Below are positions 36,792-45,232 of a stretch of 64,000 nt of DNA, piece by piece. How positions within the stretch are numbered: the first letter of the stretch is position 1; each line of letters starts with the position of its first letter. Origin of the DNA: an uncultured Algibacter sp. (lineage in GTDB: Bacteria; Bacteroidota; Bacteroidia; Flavobacteriales; Flavobacteriaceae); the NCBI RefSeq assembly GCF_947487605.1, contig NZ_CANKXK010000008.1, forward strand, positions 1 to 64,000, given 5' to 3'. The position numbers and the translations under genes were made by a program. A model generated the notes under the pieces. It searched no databases. It saw only the letters and a list, made by a program, of their open reading frames with translations, and was not told where the DNA came from.

Positions 36792-37355
36792 ATGAAAAAA
36801 TATAGATGTAATTGGTGTATTGGCGACCCTTTATATGAAGCATACCACGATCAAGAATGGGGTGTTCCAGTTTACGATGATGCTACTCTTTTTGAATTCT
36901 TAATTTTAGAAACATTCCAAGCAGGTTTAAGTTGGATTACTGTATTACGAAAGCGCGAAAACTTTAGAAATGCATTTGATAATTTTGATTACAAAAAAAT
37001 AGCCAATTACAACCAAGATAAAATTGATACCTTATTGCAAGATGCTGGTATTATTAGAAATAAACTCAAGGTAAAAGCGACTATCACCAATGCGCAATCG
37101 TTTATGAATATACAAGATGAATTTGGTTCTTTCAGCAAATATATTTGGGCGTTTGTAGATGGGAAGCCTATAAAAAATGCATTCAAAAATTTAAGTGACA
37201 TTCCCGCAAATACACCCTTAAGCGACACCATTAGTAAAGATTTAAAAAAACGCGGATTTAAATTTGTTGGTACTACCGTAATTTATGCGCACATGCAAGC
37301 CACAGGTATGGTGAATGACCATGAAACTAGTTGTTTTAGATATGAAGAAATTTAA
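36792..37355 (+). CDS. tag: DNA-3-methyladenine glycosylase I
   Basis: A 187-residue base-excision repair enzyme removing 3-methyladenine. The zinc and substrate signature is complete: N-terminal RCNWCIGDPLYEAYHDQEWGVP, ETFQAGLSWITVLRKR, and C-terminal FVGTTVIYAHMQATGMVNDHETSCFR. Cys and His residues at both ends form the zinc snap of the Tag family. It is an isolated plus-strand gene, convergent with aat. Confidence 0.94.
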   Translation: MKKYRCNWCIGDPLYEAYHDQEWGVPVYDDATLFEFLILETFQAGLSWITVLRKRENFRNAFDNFDYKKIANYNQDKIDTLLQDAGIIRNKLKVKATITNAQSFMNIQDEFGSFSKYIWAFVDGKPIKNAFKNLSDIPANTPLSDTISKDLKKRGFKFVGTTVIYAHMQATGMVNDHETSCFRYEEI

Positions 37356-37438
37356 TCTATTTAATATGCCTTTATAATTTAAACCCATTGAATGTTATAT
37401 CGTAAAAGCTAAACCAAATCGTTATTTCTTAGACAATA

Positions 37439-38068
37439 TCAAACTGATAAGTTCTCCAAAAATTCATCTCTAGAAATCTCCTCTGCCCCTAAACTCTCAA
37501 GATGATTGGTATAAACTTGACAATCTATTAATTTATAATTTGTATTTTTAATGAAAGTTATGAATCCAACTTTACTAGCATTACTTTCTTTTGTAAACAT
37601 ACTTTCACCACTAAATACATTATTGCCTAAATCTATGCCGTAGAGTCCTGCAACTAGCAAATCTTCTTTCCAAACCTCAACAGACTTTGCAAATCCTAGT
37701 TCATGCATTTTTACATAGGCTTCTATCATGTTTTCAGTTATCCAGGTACCAGTTTGTCCTTGTCTATTAACTTTAGAACATTCGGTTATAACCTCTTTAA
37801 AAGCTTTATTAATAGTTACTTTATAATCTTTAATTCGAAGCACTTGTTTCATACTTTTAGAAACTTTTAGTTTTTCTGGAAACAAAACAAAACGCGGGTC
37901 GGGAGACCACCACAAAATAGGCTCTTCTACTTCAAACCACGGAAAAATACCATTCTTATATGCTAGCAATAATCTTTCAATAGATAAATCACCACCAATA
38001 GCTAATAAACCATCTGGAGAAGCATTGTTAACGTGGGGAAACCATATATCTTTATCTAAATAGTGCAA
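37439..38068 (-). CDS. aat: Leucyl/phenylalanyl-tRNA-protein transferase
   Basis: A 209-residue N-end-rule enzyme adding Leu or Phe to proteins with N-terminal Arg or Lys. Conserved blocks: FPHVNNASPDGLLAIGGDLS, AYKNGIFPWFEVEEPILWWSPDPR, and GESMFTKESNASKVGF. The start is probably TTG at 38068, because MHYLDKDIWFP is the family-like N-terminus and no ATG exists upstream in frame. Terminator and repeat sequences separate it from the DUF3127 gene. Confidence 0.92.
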   Translation of the reverse strand: MHYLDKDIWFPHVNNASPDGLLAIGGDLSIERLLLAYKNGIFPWFEVEEPILWWSPDPRFVLFPEKLKVSKSMKQVLRIKDYKVTINKAFKEVITECSKVNRQGQTGTWITENMIEAYVKMHELGFAKSVEVWKEDLLVAGLYGIDLGNNVFSGESMFTKESNASKVGFITFIKNTNYKLIDCQVYTNHLESLGAEEISRDEFLENLSV

Positions 38069-38082
38069 TTTCTAGTAAAATA

Positions 38083-38117
38083 AAAACCTCAATGTTTTTT
38101 GAATACAATGAGGTTTG
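38083..38117 (-). terminator. Terminator of the DUF3127 gene
   Basis: AAACCTCA and TGAGGTTT form an 8-bp stem, with a plus-strand A-run on the left giving the minus-strand T-run. Confidence 0.75.
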
Positions 38118-38125
38118 ATTTATTA

Positions 38126-38154
38126 GACCCTTCGACTACGCTCAGGGCGACATC
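38126..38154. repeat. CCCTTCGAC...GCTCAGGG palindromic repeat
   Basis: A short palindrome between aat and the DUF3127 gene. The same core recurs at 54520-54538, and a relative lies inside truB. Confidence 0.7.
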
Positions 38155-38164
38155 TTTAAACTTA

Positions 38165-38542
38165 TTAAAAAGGTAAATCGTCGTGATCTTCTTCTTTTAA
38201 ATCACCTGCAGGTTCAAAAGCATCCATTGGTGGTACAGGTGGTAAATTATCAGCTCCAGCTTCTGCTTGTAAGGCCTCAATTCTCCAACCTTGAATCGAG
38301 TTAAAATACTTAGTTTCACCCTGTGGGTTAACCCATTCTCTACCTCTTAAATTAATATTGACTTTAACTTGTTGACCAACTTGATAGCTGTTTAATAAGT
38401 CTGTTTTATCTTGAACAAATTCCACCATTATATGCTGTGGGTATTGCTCCTCTGTTGTTACTACCAATTCCCTTTTTCTGAAACCATTTGCTCCAAACGT
38501 TTGCGTTTCACCAATTACTTTAATTCTTCCTTGAACTTCCAT
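38165..38542 (-). CDS. DUF3127 protein with SSB-like acidic tail
   Basis: A 125-residue OB-fold-like protein (GRIKVIGETQTFGANGFRKRELVVTT, VNINLRGREWVNPQGETKYFNSIQGWRIE) matching DUF3127. It ends EEDHDDLPF, essentially the same acidic tip as the SSB encoded at 58788-59234 (EDNDDLPF), which in SSB recruits repair and replication proteins. This suggests, without proof, that DUF3127 proteins bind nucleic acid and dock the same partners. Confidence 0.82.
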   Translation of the reverse strand: MEVQGRIKVIGETQTFGANGFRKRELVVTTEEQYPQHIMVEFVQDKTDLLNSYQVGQQVKVNINLRGREWVNPQGETKYFNSIQGWRIEALQAEAGADNLPPVPPMDAFEPAGDLKEEDHDDLPF

Positions 38543-38585
38543 TTAATCTATTATTTAATCTTTATTTATACTGTTCGCTTATTTT

Positions 38586-39455
38586 TCAACTTAACAAAAT
38601 ATTCCAAGCATTTTCTACATCACCAAAACTTAAATAATTCTGCGCTAATTTATGTTTTTCTCTTTGTGTTGCATTTTTAATATTCGGGTAGTTACTAACA
38701 ACATTTTCTAAAAAAGCATCAACTTTGTCTTGCTTTGGCAAAGCTTCAACATTTGCCAACATTCCCAAATCGTTCCCTGTTAGTATCATACTATTTCTAA
38801 CATGCTCTGGCAAATTATCTACTCCTATTCCTAAAGTCGATAATGGCTTTGGAATTTCAAAAAACCCCTTATTGGCACGACTGTAATAACTACCTCCTGC
38901 TCTTGACACCAAATCTAATTTCTCTTGATTAATTACGCCGTTTGCGTCTAAAACGTCATTATCTATATGAAACTTTACAACTTCGCAAATTATTAAATTT
39001 CCGGCGCCACCCTGGGCTCCTAGTTTAATAATATCATTAACCTTACATTCAAACTGAACTGGCGATTCTGCTACTCGAAAAGGTTTTACCACATCCGATT
39101 CTAACATGGTTAGACCTGCTTTTTCAAATTCATTTACGCCCTCAGCATATTCTGTACTACTTAAAGACATTTGATGCACCAAATCATAATTAACAACATT
39201 TATAACGACCTCCTTAGTTATTTCGGCATTAAGTAATGTATGCTTTACCGTATTATCTTTTACTCGACGCGCTGGTGAAAAAATCATCACAGGCGGATTT
39301 GCACTAAACACATTAAAGAAACTAAACGGCGATAAATTAGGATTTCCATCAACATCCATGGTACTTGCAAAAGCTATGGGTCTTGGCGCCACAGAACTTA
39401 ACAAATAACTATGTAATTTCCCCGTCGCTAATGCTTTAGGGTCGAATGATGTCAT
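38586..39455 (-). CDS. Flavin reductase-like FMN-binding protein
   Basis: A 289-residue protein of the flavin reductase-like (DIM6/NTAB) family. The FMN-binding region SVAPRPIAFASTMDVDGNPNLSPFSFFNVFSANPPVMIFSP is near the N-terminus. The last about 90 residues are an extension with helical character. The substrate is unknown. The ATG at 39455 follows a -7 box, and the seven codons further upstream are rejected. Confidence 0.85.
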   Translation of the reverse strand: MTSFDPKALATGKLHSYLLSSVAPRPIAFASTMDVDGNPNLSPFSFFNVFSANPPVMIFSPARRVKDNTVKHTLLNAEITKEVVINVVNYDLVHQMSLSSTEYAEGVNEFEKAGLTMLESDVVKPFRVAESPVQFECKVNDIIKLGAQGGAGNLIICEVVKFHIDNDVLDANGVINQEKLDLVSRAGGSYYSRANKGFFEIPKPLSTLGIGVDNLPEHVRNSMILTGNDLGMLANVEALPKQDKVDAFLENVVSNYPNIKNATQREKHKLAQNYLSFGDVENAWNILLS

Positions 39456-39473
39456 ACCAATTTTTAATTTGAA

Positions 39474-39481
39474 CAAATGTA
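39474..39481 (-). promoter_or_regulatory. -7 box (TACATTTG) of the flavin-reductase gene
   Basis: Exact TAnnTTTG match on the minus strand, 19 bp before the chosen ATG. Confidence 0.55.
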
Positions 39482-39575
39482 ACTAATATGCCATGTAACT
39501 AAAAACCGATTTACTAACAACTTGCACAATAATATTAACAGATTTGCATTATATTACATGTAAAAATTAATATTC

Positions 39576-40730
39576 ATGATTTTCATAAAGTACAAAAACT
39601 CTTTACGTTGGGTAATGATAGCAATTTCATTTGTTATTGTATCGCTTATTTTATGGAATACGTATGAGTTCTTTCAGAATTTTAAGGCTGAAGAACGTGT
39701 GAAAATGCAAAATTGGTCTTTTGCTCAAAAAGAATTAAATAAAACCTCAAATTTAAATACTGATATTGGTGAACTTCCTATAGAAATTCTACAAAGCAAT
39801 AAAACCACCCCAATGATTATAGTAAATCAAGATGGGGGCTATGACACTAAAAACATTGATGAAAAAGTTGCAAACGACTCTATTAAAATTCAAAAGCTTA
39901 TTGATAAGTTTAAGAACGAATACAACCCCATTAAAGTAACTTATGACAATAAAGTACTGCAAACCATATACTATGGAAACTCTCCCTTGTTAAATAAGTT
40001 AAAATATTATCCTTTAGCATTACTGCTTATCATATTTCTTTTTGGTGCTGTTATTTATTTCTTTTACACGAGTAACAAAAATGCCATTCAAAACAAATTA
40101 TGGTCTGGAATGGCAAAGGAAACAGCTCATCAAATAGGTACACCACTATCTTCTCTAATTGGTTGGACAGAAATATTAAAAAGCGAAAATGTTAACCCCA
40201 ACTATATAACCGAAATTGAAAAAGACATTGATAGACTACAAACTATCACCGAACGTTTCAGTAAAATAGGCTCTGTAACAGCCCTAGAACCCATAGATAT
40301 TGTAAAAGAAACTATTGATTCTTACGATTATTTAAAAACGAGATCTTCCAAATTAATTGAGTTTAATCTACTAACACCCAATGAAGAAATAAAAGTAAAC
40401 CTCAACAAACAACTATACAGTTGGACTATAGAAAATTTAGTAAAGAATGCCATTGATGCTATGAAAGGTCGTGGAAAACTTACAGTTGAAATTGCTCAAC
40501 TTGAAGACAATGTAAAAATTAATGTAACAGATACCGGTAAAGGTATTTTAAAAAAGAACTTTAATAAAATATTCGAACCTGGTTACACTACTAAAAAGCG
40601 AGGCTGGGGCTTAGGTTTATCTTTAACTAAGCGGATTATAGAAGATTTTCATAATGGTAAAATAAAAGTTTTACGGTCTGAAAAAAATAAAGGAAGTACT
40701 TTCCAAATCAGTCTTAAACGTGCAAATTAG
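39576..40730 (+). CDS. Orphan sensor histidine kinase
   Basis: A 384-residue membrane kinase without an adjacent response regulator. Two membrane segments (about 11-32 and 146-166) flank a periplasmic sensor of roughly 110 residues. The phospho-acceptor His is in AKETAHQIGTPLSSLIGW. The ATPase has the N-box NLVKNAIDAM, DTGKGI and RGWGLGLSLTKRI. The next gene starts 2 bp downstream and encodes a zinc-ribbon membrane protein, which may be an accessory factor. Confidence 0.9.
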   Translation: MIFIKYKNSLRWVMIAISFVIVSLILWNTYEFFQNFKAEERVKMQNWSFAQKELNKTSNLNTDIGELPIEILQSNKTTPMIIVNQDGGYDTKNIDEKVANDSIKIQKLIDKFKNEYNPIKVTYDNKVLQTIYYGNSPLLNKLKYYPLALLLIIFLFGAVIYFFYTSNKNAIQNKLWSGMAKETAHQIGTPLSSLIGWTEILKSENVNPNYITEIEKDIDRLQTITERFSKIGSVTALEPIDIVKETIDSYDYLKTRSSKLIEFNLLTPNEEIKVNLNKQLYSWTIENLVKNAIDAMKGRGKLTVEIAQLEDNVKINVTDTGKGILKKNFNKIFEPGYTTKKRGWGLGLSLTKRIIEDFHNGKIKVLRSEKNKGSTFQISLKRAN

Positions 40731-40732
40731 TT

Positions 40733-41083
40733 ATGTCTGAAAGGCTTATAAACATAAAAGAAGTTACTCTGAAAAATAACTGTCCCGAGTGCTACAGCAG
40801 TGATGGATTACGCTTAAATTTTAAGCAAAAAATAAAAGAAACTAAATTCTACAAATCCATTACTCCCGAAGTTATTAATGAACTTAATTGTATAACTTGC
40901 GACTCTGTTATTTACCCTGTACAATGGACAAATGATATTGAACGTGTAGTTGCCTATCAAAAAAGAGCTTTTACACCTAAGAAAGCTTCAACCTATCTAA
41001 AGAAAATGACTTGGATTGCTTTTTTAACTATTTTTATTGCCATAGCTTTAATAGTCTTTCTAATTCTCTATGTAGAATTATAA
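40733..41083 (+). CDS. Zinc-ribbon protein with C-terminal membrane helix
   Basis: A 116-residue protein with two CxxC pairs (CPEC near residue 17 and CITC near 53) forming a likely zinc ribbon. A single C-terminal membrane helix follows (WIAFLTIFIAIALIVFLILYV). It is cotranscribed with the histidine kinase after a 2-bp gap. The name and role are unknown; tail-anchored orientation with the zinc ribbon in the cytosol is inferred. Confidence 0.72.
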   Translation: MSERLINIKEVTLKNNCPECYSSDGLRLNFKQKIKETKFYKSITPEVINELNCITCDSVIYPVQWTNDIERVVAYQKRAFTPKKASTYLKKMTWIAFLTIFIAIALIVFLILYVEL

Positions 41084-41467
41084 ATGCGATTTAATTGTAT
41101 CTGCAATTTGTTGAAACTCTTGCATACTCAATGTTACTTTTTGAATGAATCGAGCATCTTCCATAGATTGTAATGGAATTAAATGCACATGCGCGTGGGG
41201 TACTTCTAAGCCAATAACACTTATACCTATTCGTTTACAAGGAACTGCCTTTTCTAAGGCTATTGCTACTTTTCGAGAAAATGCCATCAACCCATTATAA
41301 GCAGTTTCATTTAAATCGAAAATTTTATCAACCTCCTTTTTAGGAATGCAAAGTGTATGTCCTTTAGCATTGGGGTTAACATCTAAAAATGCCAAAAAGT
41401 CCTCTGTTTCTGCAACTTTATAACAAGGAATTTCTCCGTTTACTATTTTAGTAAAAATAGACCCCAT
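41078..41467 (-). CDS. HIT family nucleotide hydrolase
   Basis: A 129-residue histidine-triad protein. The family start FTKIVNGEIPCYKV is followed by LAFLDVNPNAKGHTLCIPKKE and the catalytic triad HAHVHLIP. Such Hint-type enzymes hydrolyse purine nucleoside phosphoramidates and aminoacyl-AMP. It lies 7 bp downstream of greA on the same strand and is probably cotranscribed. The 3' end overlaps the zinc-ribbon gene by 6 bp. Confidence 0.92.
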   Translation of the reverse strand: MGSIFTKIVNGEIPCYKVAETEDFLAFLDVNPNAKGHTLCIPKKEVDKIFDLNETAYNGLMAFSRKVAIALEKAVPCKRIGISVIGLEVPHAHVHLIPLQSMEDARFIQKVTLSMQEFQQIADTIKSHL

Positions 41468-41474
41468 AATTTAA

Positions 41475-41948
41475 TTATCTTGAAATTTCAATAATATCAA
41501 ATTTCATCACGCCATTAGGCACTTGAATTTCAGCAACATCACCAACCGATTTCCCCAGCAATCCTTTTCCAATTGGGGAATTAACAGAAATTTTACCAGA
41601 TGCTAAATCGGCTTCACCATCTGCAACCAAGGTATAATTCATTTCCATACCATTGGTTTGATTCTTTATTTTTACTTTAGATAGTACTAATATTTTAGAA
41701 TTATCCATTTGAGATTCATCAATAACTCGTGCTCCTGCTAAGGCATCCTCAAGTTTAGAAATGCGCATTTCTAACATTCCTTGTGCTTCCTTAGCTGCAT
41801 CGTACTCTGCATTTTCACTTAAATCGCCTTTATCTCTTGCTTCTGCAATGGCTCTAGACGCTTTTACGCGTTCTACATCTTTTAATTGCTTTAGCTCGTC
41901 TCTTAATTTTTTTAATCCCTCAGGTGTATAGTAAGATACTTTACTCAT
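41475..41948 (-). CDS. greA: Transcription elongation factor GreA
   Basis: A 157-residue factor that stimulates transcript cleavage by backtracked RNA polymerase. The N-terminal antiparallel coiled coil carries the acidic tip in ARDKGDLSENAEYDAAKEAQ, and the C-terminal globular domain has VSPIGKGLLGKSVGDVAEIQVP-like sequence. It is preceded by a leader of about 95 nt with two hairpins followed by T-runs, which suggests attenuation. Confidence 0.95.
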   Translation of the reverse strand: MSKVSYYTPEGLKKLRDELKQLKDVERVKASRAIAEARDKGDLSENAEYDAAKEAQGMLEMRISKLEDALAGARVIDESQMDNSKILVLSKVKIKNQTNGMEMNYTLVADGEADLASGKISVNSPIGKGLLGKSVGDVAEIQVPNGVMKFDIIEISR

Positions 41949-41964
41949 AACTTCATCGTTTACT

Positions 41965-42043
41965 TAATAAAAAGATTCCGAAACACACTTCAGTTAATTG
42001 TAGTGAAGAATTCGGAATAAAAAAATCCCGCTTACACGAGATT
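41965..42043 (-). promoter_or_regulatory. greA leader with two terminator-like hairpins
   Basis: On the minus strand the predicted transcript begins with an AATC-CG/CG-GATT hairpin (42024-42043) followed by seven T. A second, longer hairpin follows, with ATTCCGAA/TTCGGAAT arms (41975-41982 with 42011-42018) and inner CTTCA/TGAAG, followed by TTTTTATT. Both precede the ATG at 41948. Confidence 0.6.
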
Positions 42044-42049
42044 GTATAA

Positions 42050-42057
42050 CAAAAGTA
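42050..42057 (-). promoter_or_regulatory. -7 box (TACTTTTG) of greA
   Basis: Exact TAnnTTTG match on the minus strand, placing the start of the greA transcript near 42043. Confidence 0.55.
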
Positions 42058-42203
42058 CAAAATTTTAATGACATATTTAAGAATAGAAAAAAGTACTTTA
42101 GCTGCATTATCATAGAAGCGAAAAATGATATTAAGAAATAAACTTAACATTAATACCAATTTACTTTTTGTTGTAAATTGCACATTAAATTTTAAATAGC
42201 TAA

Positions 42204-42626
42204 ATGAAATACTTTACTGTAATATTTGGAATAACATTTCTACTTTCATGCAGTAGTAATAGAGAAGAAAATGAAAATTGTAAATTTCTCTTTGATATTC
42301 CGATAAACGAAGTTATTAATTTAAACTTCTATCAAGAATTACTATTTTCAGGCAACTCTGTTAGAATTCCTAATGTAGGTAATGGAGGTATTATTATTGC
42401 ATTCACTGGTGCCGATTATTTAGCTTGGGATGCTAGTGACCCAAATCATGCACAAAGTGCTTGTTCTGTACTTGAACCCTCTGGTTTAAATGCAACCTGT
42501 GGTTGTGAAGATAAGAATGAGTACAGCCTAGTAAACGGGCAACCCTTAAAAGATGGCACCTTACGATGTGTATTAAGAAATTACCGTGTGGAACAGAGCG
42601 GAAACACGCTTATAATATCTAATTAA
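42204..42626 (+). CDS. Rieske-like lipoprotein without the iron-sulfur ligands
   Basis: A 140-residue predicted lipoprotein (signal to LLSC, Cys16). The body, with IIIAFTGADYLAWDASDPNHAQSAC, LNATCGCEDKNEYSLVNGQPLKDGTLRCVLRNYRVE, follows the Rieske fold layout. The usual CxH...CxxH ligand pattern is not present. Similar degenerate Rieske-like lipoproteins occur in flavobacteria. A non-redox structural or binding role is possible; this is inference. Confidence 0.68.
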   Translation: MKYFTVIFGITFLLSCSSNREENENCKFLFDIPINEVINLNFYQELLFSGNSVRIPNVGNGGIIIAFTGADYLAWDASDPNHAQSACSVLEPSGLNATCGCEDKNEYSLVNGQPLKDGTLRCVLRNYRVEQSGNTLIISN

Positions 42627-42627
42627 A

Positions 42628-42656
42628 AAAGCGCAGTTAATTTTATAACTGCGCCT
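42628..42656. terminator. Terminator between convergent genes
   Basis: GCGCAGTTA (42631-42639) and TAACTGCGC (42646-42654) form a perfect 9-bp stem. The A-run on the left makes it a strong minus-strand terminator for the TonB receptor; it is weaker on the plus strand. Confidence 0.85.
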
Positions 42657-42677
42657 TAAATCCCTTCAAAATAAAGT

Positions 42678-44933
42678 TTAAAATTTTAGTGTCGCTCCAA
42701 CCAAAAAGTTTGTTGTTGCTTGTGGGTAGTAAAAATTTTCGGTTATAGGCGCATCAAATGATCCTTCTGCTCTATAATAATAACTATAAGTATAACCATT
42801 AGACACGTATTCTGAATTAAACAAGTTATTTACTAACAGGTTTACCGCTATTTCTTTAATCCACTTAGGCTTAAATTTGTATGATAGGTTTAAGTTGTTT
42901 ACAAAATAAGCATCAATACTTTTGCTATCATTAGAAGTGTTATCTAAATATTGTTTCCCCACATACTTAGACAATAACACAATGTTTCCGTTCTTAATTG
43001 GTGAAAAAGTTAATGTACTCCCAAAAATAACATTTGGCGAAAAAGAGATATCTGTATCTTCAAATTGGGTAACTACTGGTTCATAAGAAACCGTATTAAA
43101 GGTACTAGAATCATATTGAGTGTCATAAATTATATAATTAAATGCCTTAATTTTATTTTGACTAAAGGTAGCGTTTGCATCAATTCTAAATTGCTTAGAA
43201 ACTTTATAACCTGCTTGCAATTCAATTCCAGCTCTATAACTCTTATCTACATTTTGTCTAATAGCATCACCAACATCATCCAACTCACCAGTTAAAACCA
43301 ATTGATTATCATAATTCATATAATACAAATTGGCTGTAGTATAAAAAGTTGGTGTTTTAAGTTTGTAACCAAACTCAAAATCATGCAGTTTTTCTGATTT
43401 AGGGCGTATTGGGTTTTTAGTTAAATCGTCTCTATTTGGTTCTCTATTAGCAACAGCATAAGACCCATAAATACTATTATAATTATCTATCTTATAAGTT
43501 AAACCTAACTTAGGATTAAAAAAGTTATAAGATTCCTTTACATCAATGTTTAATAAATCTGAACTTGTCCCAACCGATTTATAATCTACTTTTCTGTATT
43601 GTAAATCTATTAATACGAATAAATTAGAACTCATATTATATTCAGCTTTTAAATATGTATTATAATCTTTTTTATCGCCAAAACTGAAATAATAATTACT
43701 TCTAACTGGAATTTCTGAAGGAAATGAATCCCAAATTACTTCTCCAAAATGATCTCCTTTATAAGTGTTGTAACCTCCACCAAGATAAAGGCTTAAATCA
43801 TTTTTTCTATAGTTAAGTGAATACACTAATGCATAAAAATCATTATCAAGCCATCGCCTTCTTATAACATCACCTTCGTCTGAAGCGTTAGTACTATTTG
43901 GAAAATAATCCCCTAGATTTTCATCATCTTTATACTGCTCAAAATATCCTTTCCCTCTGGTATAATTTCCTGAAATATTAGCTGAAAAATGAGAGCTAAA
44001 CTGATGAGAAGCGTGTAACTGATAATGTGTTTGCTGGTAGCTATCTACCTCATTATCATAAGTATAAAAATTATACGTTCTTCCAGAGTTTAATAAATTT
44101 TGAGTCTCAGTATTAGAGGGGAAATTTCTGTCGATAAATGCCTGAATTCCTGCTCTATCATTATTAACAACAGCTTCAGGTGTACCGTACCACGACTGGT
44201 AAGTCTCTTCTTTTCCACCAAACACAATAGCTTTTAATGATGTTTTTTTACTTAAAAACCCAGCTTCAAGATAATAGGAATTTAAGTCTGCTCTTGCTCT
44301 ATCTATATAGCCATCACTTTGAATATTTGATAGTCTTCCTTCAGCATAAAAATTATTTTTAATTCCTGAACCGATACTAATATTATGCTTTCTAGTGCCA
44401 AAACTACCAACAGCATTGGTGGTGGTTGCATATCCATTAGTTGAAGGGTTTAAGGTTTTTAAATTCAAACTTGCTCCAAAAGCAGCCGACCCATTAGTTG
44501 ATGTTCCTACTCCTCTTTGTAATTGTATATCTTCTACTGAAGATACAAAGTCTGGCATATTCACCCAAAATGTGCCTTGGCTTTCTGCATCATTATAGGG
44601 TATTCCATTAATTGTTACATTTACTCTGGTGGCATCGCTACCTCGCACACGGATTCCAGTGTAACCAACTCCAGCACCAGCATCACTTGTTGTAACCACA
44701 GATGGCAATTGGTCTAATAAAATAGGTAAGTCTTGACCTAAATTGATAGATTCCAGTTCTTCCTTGGTAATGTTTGTAAATGCAACAGGTGTTTTATCTT
44801 TAGCTCTAGTAGCAGAGAGTAAAACTTCATCAAGTTTTTCCGTTTTAGTTGAATCTTGTACTGTTTGATTTTGTTGTGCCTGAGCACTGACTGATAACAC
44901 CAAAAGTGTTAAAAAAAGAAAAATGTTTTTCAT
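42678..44933 (-). CDS. TonB-dependent outer-membrane receptor, predicted thiamine/TPP uptake
   Basis: A 751-residue receptor. A signal peptide (ending AQAQ) is followed by a TonB-box-like LDEVLLSATRA, a plug domain (TPVAFTNITKEELESIN, GIRVRGSDATRVNVTINGIPYNDAESQGTFWVNMPDF, VQLQRGVGTSTNGSAAFGASLN-type sequence) and a 22-strand-type barrel ending in ATLKF. The carboxypeptidase-like N-terminal domain is absent. A clear TPP riboswitch lies in its leader, so the substrate is predicted to be thiamine or a phosphate ester of it, as known for riboswitch-controlled receptors in Bacteroidota. Confidence 0.9.
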   Translation of the reverse strand: MKNIFLFLTLLVLSVSAQAQQNQTVQDSTKTEKLDEVLLSATRAKDKTPVAFTNITKEELESINLGQDLPILLDQLPSVVTTSDAGAGVGYTGIRVRGSDATRVNVTINGIPYNDAESQGTFWVNMPDFVSSVEDIQLQRGVGTSTNGSAAFGASLNLKTLNPSTNGYATTTNAVGSFGTRKHNISIGSGIKNNFYAEGRLSNIQSDGYIDRARADLNSYYLEAGFLSKKTSLKAIVFGGKEETYQSWYGTPEAVVNNDRAGIQAFIDRNFPSNTETQNLLNSGRTYNFYTYDNEVDSYQQTHYQLHASHQFSSHFSANISGNYTRGKGYFEQYKDDENLGDYFPNSTNASDEGDVIRRRWLDNDFYALVYSLNYRKNDLSLYLGGGYNTYKGDHFGEVIWDSFPSEIPVRSNYYFSFGDKKDYNTYLKAEYNMSSNLFVLIDLQYRKVDYKSVGTSSDLLNIDVKESYNFFNPKLGLTYKIDNYNSIYGSYAVANREPNRDDLTKNPIRPKSEKLHDFEFGYKLKTPTFYTTANLYYMNYDNQLVLTGELDDVGDAIRQNVDKSYRAGIELQAGYKVSKQFRIDANATFSQNKIKAFNYIIYDTQYDSSTFNTVSYEPVVTQFEDTDISFSPNVIFGSTLTFSPIKNGNIVLLSKYVGKQYLDNTSNDSKSIDAYFVNNLNLSYKFKPKWIKEIAVNLLVNNLFNSEYVSNGYTYSYYYRAEGSFDAPITENFYYPQATTNFLVGATLKF

Positions 44934-45096
44934 TACGATTATGTTTATAATCGAATAAAAAGAGGTAATTATTCTTTGTTGTTAATAATTAGTTTTGAAG
45001 CAAAATGCTTCGTTTTCCTAGAGCCAATTGTAAAATCATCAAATTTGAAAATTCTTTGATTATAACTAAAAATGCTTATTAAAACACTTTTTTTGA

Positions 45097-45172
45097 CTCG
45101 TATCCCTAAACAGCATTACCTGTTCTAGGTTCGTTGGGTATGATCTCAGCCGATAATAGGCACCCCTTTTTT
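45097..45172 (-). ncRNA. TPP riboswitch (THI element)
   Basis: On the minus strand the conserved blocks appear in order: GGGGTGCC, GGCTGAGATCATACCC, AACGAACCT, GAACAGG, TAATGCTG and TTTAGGGA. These are the P2/P4/P5 core sequences of the thiamine pyrophosphate aptamer. A -7 box lies 11 bp upstream, so the transcript begins with the aptamer. A weak GAAGC/GCTTC hairpin follows before the receptor ATG; the expression platform is not clear. Confidence 0.95.
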
Positions 45173-45182
45173 GAGAACGCTG

Positions 45183-45212
45183 CAAATGTAATAACCAATT
45201 ATCAATTATCAA
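45183..45212 (-). promoter_or_regulatory. Promoter of the TPP-riboswitch transcript
   Basis: TTG (45210-45212) and TACATTTG (45183-45190) on the minus strand are spaced by 19 bp, matching the Bacteroidota -33/-7 layout. The spacer contains tandem ATTATCA-like units. Confidence 0.7.
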
Positions 45213-45232
45213 TTGTTAATTGGCAATTATTT

